64,000 nt of DNA from CAYPIE01 sp964410665 (GTDB lineage Bacteria; Planctomycetota; Planctomycetia; Gemmatales; Gemmataceae), in NCBI GenBank assembly GCA_964410665.1, contig CAYPIE010000003.1, positions 124,001 to 188,000 of the forward strand. The letters are read 5' to 3'. A program made the position numbers and the translations under genes. Positions 60,010 through 64,000 of this stretch are shown one piece after another. The notes beneath the pieces were generated by a model. That model was not told the origin of the DNA and ran no database searches. It was given only the letters and a program-made list of their open reading frames with translations. Position 1 is the stretch's first letter. Each line of letters opens with the position of its first letter.

Positions 60010-60483
60010 ATGAAACTCAACCCGGACGAAATCACCGCCTATCACGAGGCCGGCCACGCGGTCATGGCCCTGCTCCTCGACCGACCGGTGCACCGTGTCA
60101 GCATCGAACCCAACAACCAACGCCTCGGAGCCTGCGAGTTCCGCAAAGGTGTGTTCCGACCCTCCGAAGACTGGCTCGAGCAGGAGATGCTCATCTCCCT
60201 GGGTGGAGTGGCCGCCGAGTTGATCCTGACCGGGGACTTCGGCCGGGTCGAGGCCTCGGCCGACCTGCTCGTGCTGCGGAAACTGGCGGTTGGCCGGGCC
60301 GGCGATCGCCGCGTTGAAAAGCTGGAGCGGCGGATGCTGTCCAAGGCCCAAGCGAACCTCGCTGACCAAGCCGCCTGGCAAGCGATCGAGTGGATTGCTC
60401 AAGCACTGCTCCATGCACGAACCATCAGCGGCCGGGCGGCGCGGCATTTCTTCGAGCGGGCATGTCGCGAGCATGATTCATGA
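60010..60483 (+). CDS. Stand-alone M41 (FtsH-type) metalloprotease domain protein
   Basis: 157 residues. Begins MKLNPDEITAYHEAGHAVMA, which carries the HEAGH zinc site of the FtsH peptidase domain. There is no AAA ATPase part and no membrane helix. The later segment ISLGGVAAELILTGDF matches the second half of the M41 domain, where the FtsH GGRAAE motif lies; the third zinc ligand (an Asp in FtsH) may be in EASADLLVLRKL but I cannot be sure. Without its motor it may act on small substrates or be inactive. It is followed by a hydrolase gene that starts 60 bp after its stop. Start by leaderless promoter. Confidence 0.75.
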   Translation: MKLNPDEITAYHEAGHAVMALLLDRPVHRVSIEPNNQRLGACEFRKGVFRPSEDWLEQEMLISLGGVAAELILTGDFGRVEASADLLVLRKLAVGRAGDRRVEKLERRMLSKAQANLADQAAWQAIEWIAQALLHARTISGRAARHFFERACREHDS

Positions 60484-60542
60484 GGCACACTACTCGGGAG
60501 TGTCGGCCTGAATCCTTCTTCGAACTCGCTGAGCTGCACATC

Positions 60543-62768
60543 ATGCCACATTATCCTCATGGTCAAATATTACTATTCACACTGATCTCCATCCTGGTTC
60601 ACTCCGCCTCGGCGAAGGCCCGGGTGACGTACATCGAGATCCTTCAGCGCGAGCCGTTTGCGGAGGGAATGGACTTTGGTGAGGTCGGAGCGTATGAGGT
60701 GATCCGCGGCCGTTTGCACTACGCAGTGGATCCGGACAACCCGCGGAACCGCGCGGTCGTCGATCTGCATCGAGCCAACAAGGGGCGACTGCGCCACGAC
60801 ACCTCCCGTCTAGGCCCGAAAACCCTGGGCGACGATGCTCGGAACGACCGAGGTGAAGTCACCTTTGCCGGCGATTTCCTCCTGCTGAAGCCCGTCGACT
60901 TGTCTCGTGGTAACCATCGCCTCCTCTACGATGTCAACAACCGCGGCAACTTGCTTATGCTCAGCTACTTTAACGATGCCGTGGGCAGCAACCAGCCACG
61001 ATCAAAAGCGCACGCCGGTAATGGCTGGTTGATGCGCCAAGGCTACAGCCTGCTCTGGAGTGCCTGGAACTGGGATGTCCGCAACCACGCAGGCAAGCCG
61101 CTCCAGATCGACCTACCAATCGTTGTCCACCTGGACGGCTCGCCGATGACCGCCAAAGTCCAGGCCGAACTCGCAGTCCAGGACCGCGATGGGCTCAAGG
61201 TCGAATGGCTCGCCTGGGGCGGTAGCCGCTGTTATCCCGCGGCAAAGAAGACGCTCGCCGAAGCGGTCCTGACCGTTCGCGATAGTCCGGTCGGCGAGCG
61301 ACAGGTCATCCCCCGCGACCAGTGGCGATTTGCCACTCTCGATCCGGACAACACGCCCCGCTTTGACCCGGTGCACGTCTACCTGCCGGCCGGCTTCGAG
61401 AAAGGACGACTCTACGAGCTGATCTACACTGCCGAACACCCACGGGTAGTTGGCCTTGGCCTCGTCGCTATCCGTGACGCCATCGCCTTTTTCCGCTTTG
61501 AGCCGAATGACCAAGCGGGCAATGAGAATCCGTTGCTGGTCGATGGCCATCTCGATCCAAAACATGCCTATATCTTTGGAATTTCGCAGTCTGGCCGAGT
61601 GATCACGCACATGATCTACCAGGGCTTCCACGTCGATGAGAATGGCCGCATGGTCTTCGATGGAGCCCGGCCGCACGTCCCTGGCGCTGGGAAGGGCGGC
61701 TTCAACTTCCGCTTCGCTCAGACCACCCACCACCCCAAACACCTGCAGGGCAACGACTTCCCCGCCGATTTCTTTCCGTTCCACTACGCTCCGGACGGCA
61801 AGACCCAGCACGACCCGTTCGGCCAACCCGGCCGCCAGCGCGGCGACCTGCTCGCCGAGGCCAAGAAACTTGGTAAGATCCCTAGGATCTTGGTCAGCAA
61901 CCACGGCGGCGAGTACTGGACCCGCTCGGCTTCACTGCTACACACCGATGTCCAAGGCAAGCAAGACACCGAACTGCACGAGAACGTCCGTATTTATATG
62001 ATCAACGGCGTCAAGCATGGCCCGCCGAGCCGCTTTAGTCGCCGCCGCCTGTCCGGCTCTGAACACGTTCTAAACTTGCTCGATCCGCGGCCAGTCGGGC
62101 GGGCCTTGCTGGTTGCCCTGGACCAGTGGGTGAGCCAGGACATCGAACCGCCCCCGAGCCGGGTCCCACGCATCGAACACGATGAACTCATCACCGCCGT
62201 CGAACACCAGCAACGGTTTCCGAGCATTCCCGCCAATCGCCGTGGCGACCTGCTCTTCCCCGCAGTACGACACCCTGGCGTTCACCTACGCCCCGCCCGC
62301 GTGGACTACGGTCCCCGCTTCTGGGACCAGGGCATCCAGGACCATGTCCCACCACGCCGTTACGGACCACGATTCGTTACCCTGGTCCCCGCGATCGACG
62401 CCGACGGCAACCCCCGCGGAGGCATCCAACTCCCCGGCCTGGCCGTTCCCTTGGGCACCTACCAGGCTTTCAACCCGCGCCACTTGTCCGCCGGCGCCCC
62501 CGAGTACTTGCGTGCGTTTCAAAGTTCGTTCTGGCCGTTCACGTTAACCACGCAAGAACAACGTGAAAAAGGCGATCCGAGGCGATCGATTGCCGAGCGT
62601 TATCCGAGCAAACAGGATTACCTGGATCGAATATCGCGTTCCGCGAACCGACTTGTGCAAGAGCGGTTGATGCTGAAAAAGGATGCCGCGGAGGTCGTCC
62701 GTTTTGCGGAGTCACTCGCCTGGCCGCCGCAACCGATCGATCGCTGGCCATTCTGGGTCGTGCAATAA
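60543..62768 (+). CDS. Secreted alpha/beta hydrolase domain protein
   Basis: 741 residues from ATG 60543, which begins a signal peptide (GQILLFTLISILVHSASA); the open frame from 60480 would place it internally. The protein has an N-terminal beta-rich region (GEVGAYEVIRGRLHYAVDPD) and then an alpha/beta hydrolase fold with the nucleophile in YIFGISQSGRVITHMIYQGF (Gly-x-Ser-x-Ser-Gly), and later HGPPSRFS and the final half with LPGLAVPLGTYQAFNPRHL. It fits the large hydrolase family (alpha/beta hydrolase domain, about 700 residues) common in secreted bacterial enzymes. The substrate is unknown. No other secreted-enzyme gene is adjacent. Confidence 0.8.
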   Translation: MPHYPHGQILLFTLISILVHSASAKARVTYIEILQREPFAEGMDFGEVGAYEVIRGRLHYAVDPDNPRNRAVVDLHRANKGRLRHDTSRLGPKTLGDDARNDRGEVTFAGDFLLLKPVDLSRGNHRLLYDVNNRGNLLMLSYFNDAVGSNQPRSKAHAGNGWLMRQGYSLLWSAWNWDVRNHAGKPLQIDLPIVVHLDGSPMTAKVQAELAVQDRDGLKVEWLAWGGSRCYPAAKKTLAEAVLTVRDSPVGERQVIPRDQWRFATLDPDNTPRFDPVHVYLPAGFEKGRLYELIYTAEHPRVVGLGLVAIRDAIAFFRFEPNDQAGNENPLLVDGHLDPKHAYIFGISQSGRVITHMIYQGFHVDENGRMVFDGARPHVPGAGKGGFNFRFAQTTHHPKHLQGNDFPADFFPFHYAPDGKTQHDPFGQPGRQRGDLLAEAKKLGKIPRILVSNHGGEYWTRSASLLHTDVQGKQDTELHENVRIYMINGVKHGPPSRFSRRRLSGSEHVLNLLDPRPVGRALLVALDQWVSQDIEPPPSRVPRIEHDELITAVEHQQRFPSIPANRRGDLLFPAVRHPGVHLRPARVDYGPRFWDQGIQDHVPPRRYGPRFVTLVPAIDADGNPRGGIQLPGLAVPLGTYQAFNPRHLSAGAPEYLRAFQSSFWPFTLTTQEQREKGDPRRSIAERYPSKQDYLDRISRSANRLVQERLMLKKDAAEVVRFAESLAWPPQPIDRWPFWVVQ

Positions 62769-62830
62769 ATGACGGGAAAATGGAAGCGTTCCTGGGGACG
62801 ATCAGCCAGGAACGCATGACAGAACGGGGG

Positions 62831-62944
62831 TCACTTCACCCCGGGATGGTTCTTGTCGAGTTTGCGCTTCTCTTCCTGCTTGTCCTTGCGCGTCTTCTGC
62901 TTGCGGGCCTTGTCCTTATTTTTTTTGCCGTCTCGATCACCCAT
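62831..62944 (-). CDS. 37-residue lysine-rich protein
   Basis: Short gene translated by hand: MGDRDGKKNKDKARKQKTRK, continuing with more Lys, Gln and Glu and ending HPGVK. AGGAG lies six bases before the ATG at 62944. Over half of the residues are charged and it has no hydrophobic core. I recall similar MGDR-type short Lys-rich proteins in planctomycetes. A nucleic-acid or ribosome role is only a guess. A forward ORF over the same place is a shadow. Confidence 0.65.
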   Translation of the reverse strand: MGDRDGKKNKDKARKQKTRKDKQEEKRKLDKNHPGVK

Positions 62945-63028
62945 GATCGACTCCTGTTTCAGAAAAGAGGTGGATGTGCCAGCGGCGCCTCATGCCACCA
63001 AGCTGTGACGGTGAGTGTGAGCGCAGGC

Positions 63029-63358
63029 TTAGCCAAACGGCCCGGTGGCCGTGGGGAGAGTAGGTAGCTTCGGTTCACAAAGCTGGATACGCATATTGGC
63101 ATCAAGCCGAATAAAATAGCTAAGGTCGATGGCCGCCCCATACGAACCTGCATAATTATATATATTAACTCGATAATGATTTTCCCAGAGCGGGTGGACC
63201 TTCACTCGACAATGCTCGTGGGACAGCCCCAACGTCTGGATCACGGTGTCGGCGAGCAGCCTCAAGGCGTCCCGGGAGGCCTGTTCCGCGCTCGACTTCG
63301 AAGCCCCGGTCTTGGCCTCAGGGAGCTTAACAGACTTACCTTCGTTCTTGGCAGCCAT
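63029..63358 (-). CDS. Hypothetical protein
   Basis: 109 residues. AGGTG precedes the ATG. The N-terminus is Lys-rich and disordered (MAAKNEGKSVKLPEAKTGAS), then a helix (AEQASRDALRLLADTVIQTL) and a beta-rich C-terminus with NHYRVNIYNYAGSYGAAIDLS and SYFIRLDANMRIQL. No family recognised. It lies about 85 bp upstream of the lysine-rich gene on the same strand, so they may be cotranscribed. Confidence 0.55.
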   Translation of the reverse strand: MAAKNEGKSVKLPEAKTGASKSSAEQASRDALRLLADTVIQTLGLSHEHCRVKVHPLWENHYRVNIYNYAGSYGAAIDLSYFIRLDANMRIQLCEPKLPTLPTATGPFG

Positions 63359-63537
63359 AATGCACCTGTCAACAGACGTTTAGGAGGTATTGACGACTCC
63401 GGACGAGACGGTAGGTCGAACCGGCGATCTCTCCGAATACCCCGCCACTGGGGAAACCTTCCAGCCAGCACACAAGAGGGGTCAAGTCGACCCTGCCAAG
63501 CTTTCCGTTTGCTCTCGGTATGGATGAACGTACAAGG

Positions 63538-64000
63538 CTAGCCCAGGAAATCGTTCAAAGGGTACCGAGGCAAGCTGGCTCGGAAAATCGACCCTACGCC
63601 GGGACTCGATTCGACCCGCAGCTCTCCCCCACTTTGTTCGACTAATAGCTTAACGACCGCTAGGCCAACCCCGAGGCCGGCTTCCCGAACTGGTGCTGCG
63701 CGATAGAAGAGCTGAAACACTTGATCGCGGTCCTCAGCACCCATGCCGATCCCATTGTCAGATAGCCGAAGATCGTAGCAAGTCTCCGTTTCATGGATCG
63801 AGATCTCCACCCACTGATCGGCCTTTTCAGTGTCGCGGAACCGGAGGGCGTTGCAGATCAGGTGGTCCAGGATATGTCGTAGCCGGGCAGGGAACCATTC
63901 CAGGTAATCGACCCCAAGGTCCAACTTCAAGACCACATCGGTATCCCCGGCCAGGCGGTTCTGCACCCGGAACTCCTGCTCCACCAGCGGCCTCAAAGCA
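63538..64000 (-). CDS. Sensor histidine kinase, C-terminal ATPase part (5' end cut by window)
   Basis: The open frame continues through the right edge, so the N-terminus is outside. The visible part is a HATPase domain: N-box LDHLICNALRFRD, G1 box SDNGIGMGAED, F-box VFQLFYRA, G2 box GLGVGLAVVKLL, then a strand ending SSPGVGSIFRASLP. No dimerisation His region is visible in the window. Its partner response regulator is not present in the window. Confidence 0.88.
   Translation of the reverse strand, partial: ALRPLVEQEFRVQNRLAGDTDVVLKLDLGVDYLEWFPARLRHILDHLICNALRFRDTEKADQWVEISIHETETCYDLRLSDNGIGMGAEDRDQVFQLFYRAAPVREAGLGVGLAVVKLLVEQSGGELRVESSPGVGSIFRASLPRYPLNDFLG

Noticed and set aside
62780..63067. 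Forward ORF of 95 codons
   Set aside because: Lies opposite the lysine-rich gene with a good ribosome-binding site, and its hydrophobic Leu/Val run is the complement of the Lys codons.

Overview
The window looks like a chromosome segment from a planctomycete, most likely of the Gemmata lineage. The evidence is two proteins with the TIGR02996 repeat-companion domain (start motif of the MHEHDAFL / MNERDAFL type), the small basic protein family shared by Planctomycetes and Verrucomicrobia, a fused PurS-PurL, a NfeD/flotillin operon, and many secreted or membrane proteins without clear relatives. It carries ordinary housekeeping genes, one large secondary-lipid locus, and a tail of poorly known genes at the right end.

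Left part (1-18.4 kb): a truncated MacA/HlyD-type efflux adaptor; an ammonium transporter coupled by a 4-bp overlap to a PII protein; a RarD-type permease; a leucine-rich-repeat protein; a PilZ protein; enolase with two small membrane proteins; a FolK-short-chain-dehydrogenase fusion next to the small basic protein; a LarA-like lactate racemase; tRNA-Gln(CUG); and a run of HtrA protease, TyrA and PurS-PurL.

Centre (18.96-38.64 kb): seven genes on the minus strand, read pfaD, pfaA-like, pfaC-like, oleA, oleB, oleC, oleD. Gaps are at most 74 bp and several junctions overlap. The first three form a polyunsaturated-fatty-acid-type iterative synthase. The last four are the complete head-to-head olefin pathway, which condenses two acyl chains into a beta-keto acid, then a beta-hydroxy acid, a beta-lactone and finally an internal olefin. 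The arrangement predicts that the synthase product feeds OleA directly, giving a long-chain polyunsaturated hydrocarbon. No phosphopantetheinyl transferase for the two carrier domains is present in the window.

Right of the cluster (38.8-58 kb): two dTDP-sugar genes (rfbB, rfbA), a secreted protein of unknown function, a compact xerD-rdgB-clpS-like series downstream of the RNase P RNA gene, ribF, ftsH, a membrane-quality operon (two NfeD-type proteins, flotillin-like FloA, a small overlapping ORF and a proline-rich membrane protein), a DUF2064 transferase, a nitrilase-family hydrolase, and guaB overlapping a secreted-protein gene.

Right end (58.2-64 kb): this reads as accessory DNA, with a TIGR02996 protein, unknown small proteins, YjbQ, a stand-alone M41-like metalloprotease domain with a probable leaderless promoter, a large secreted alpha/beta hydrolase, a 37-residue lysine-rich protein and a truncated histidine kinase. 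I saw no CRISPR array, insertion sequence, rRNA operon or replication origin.
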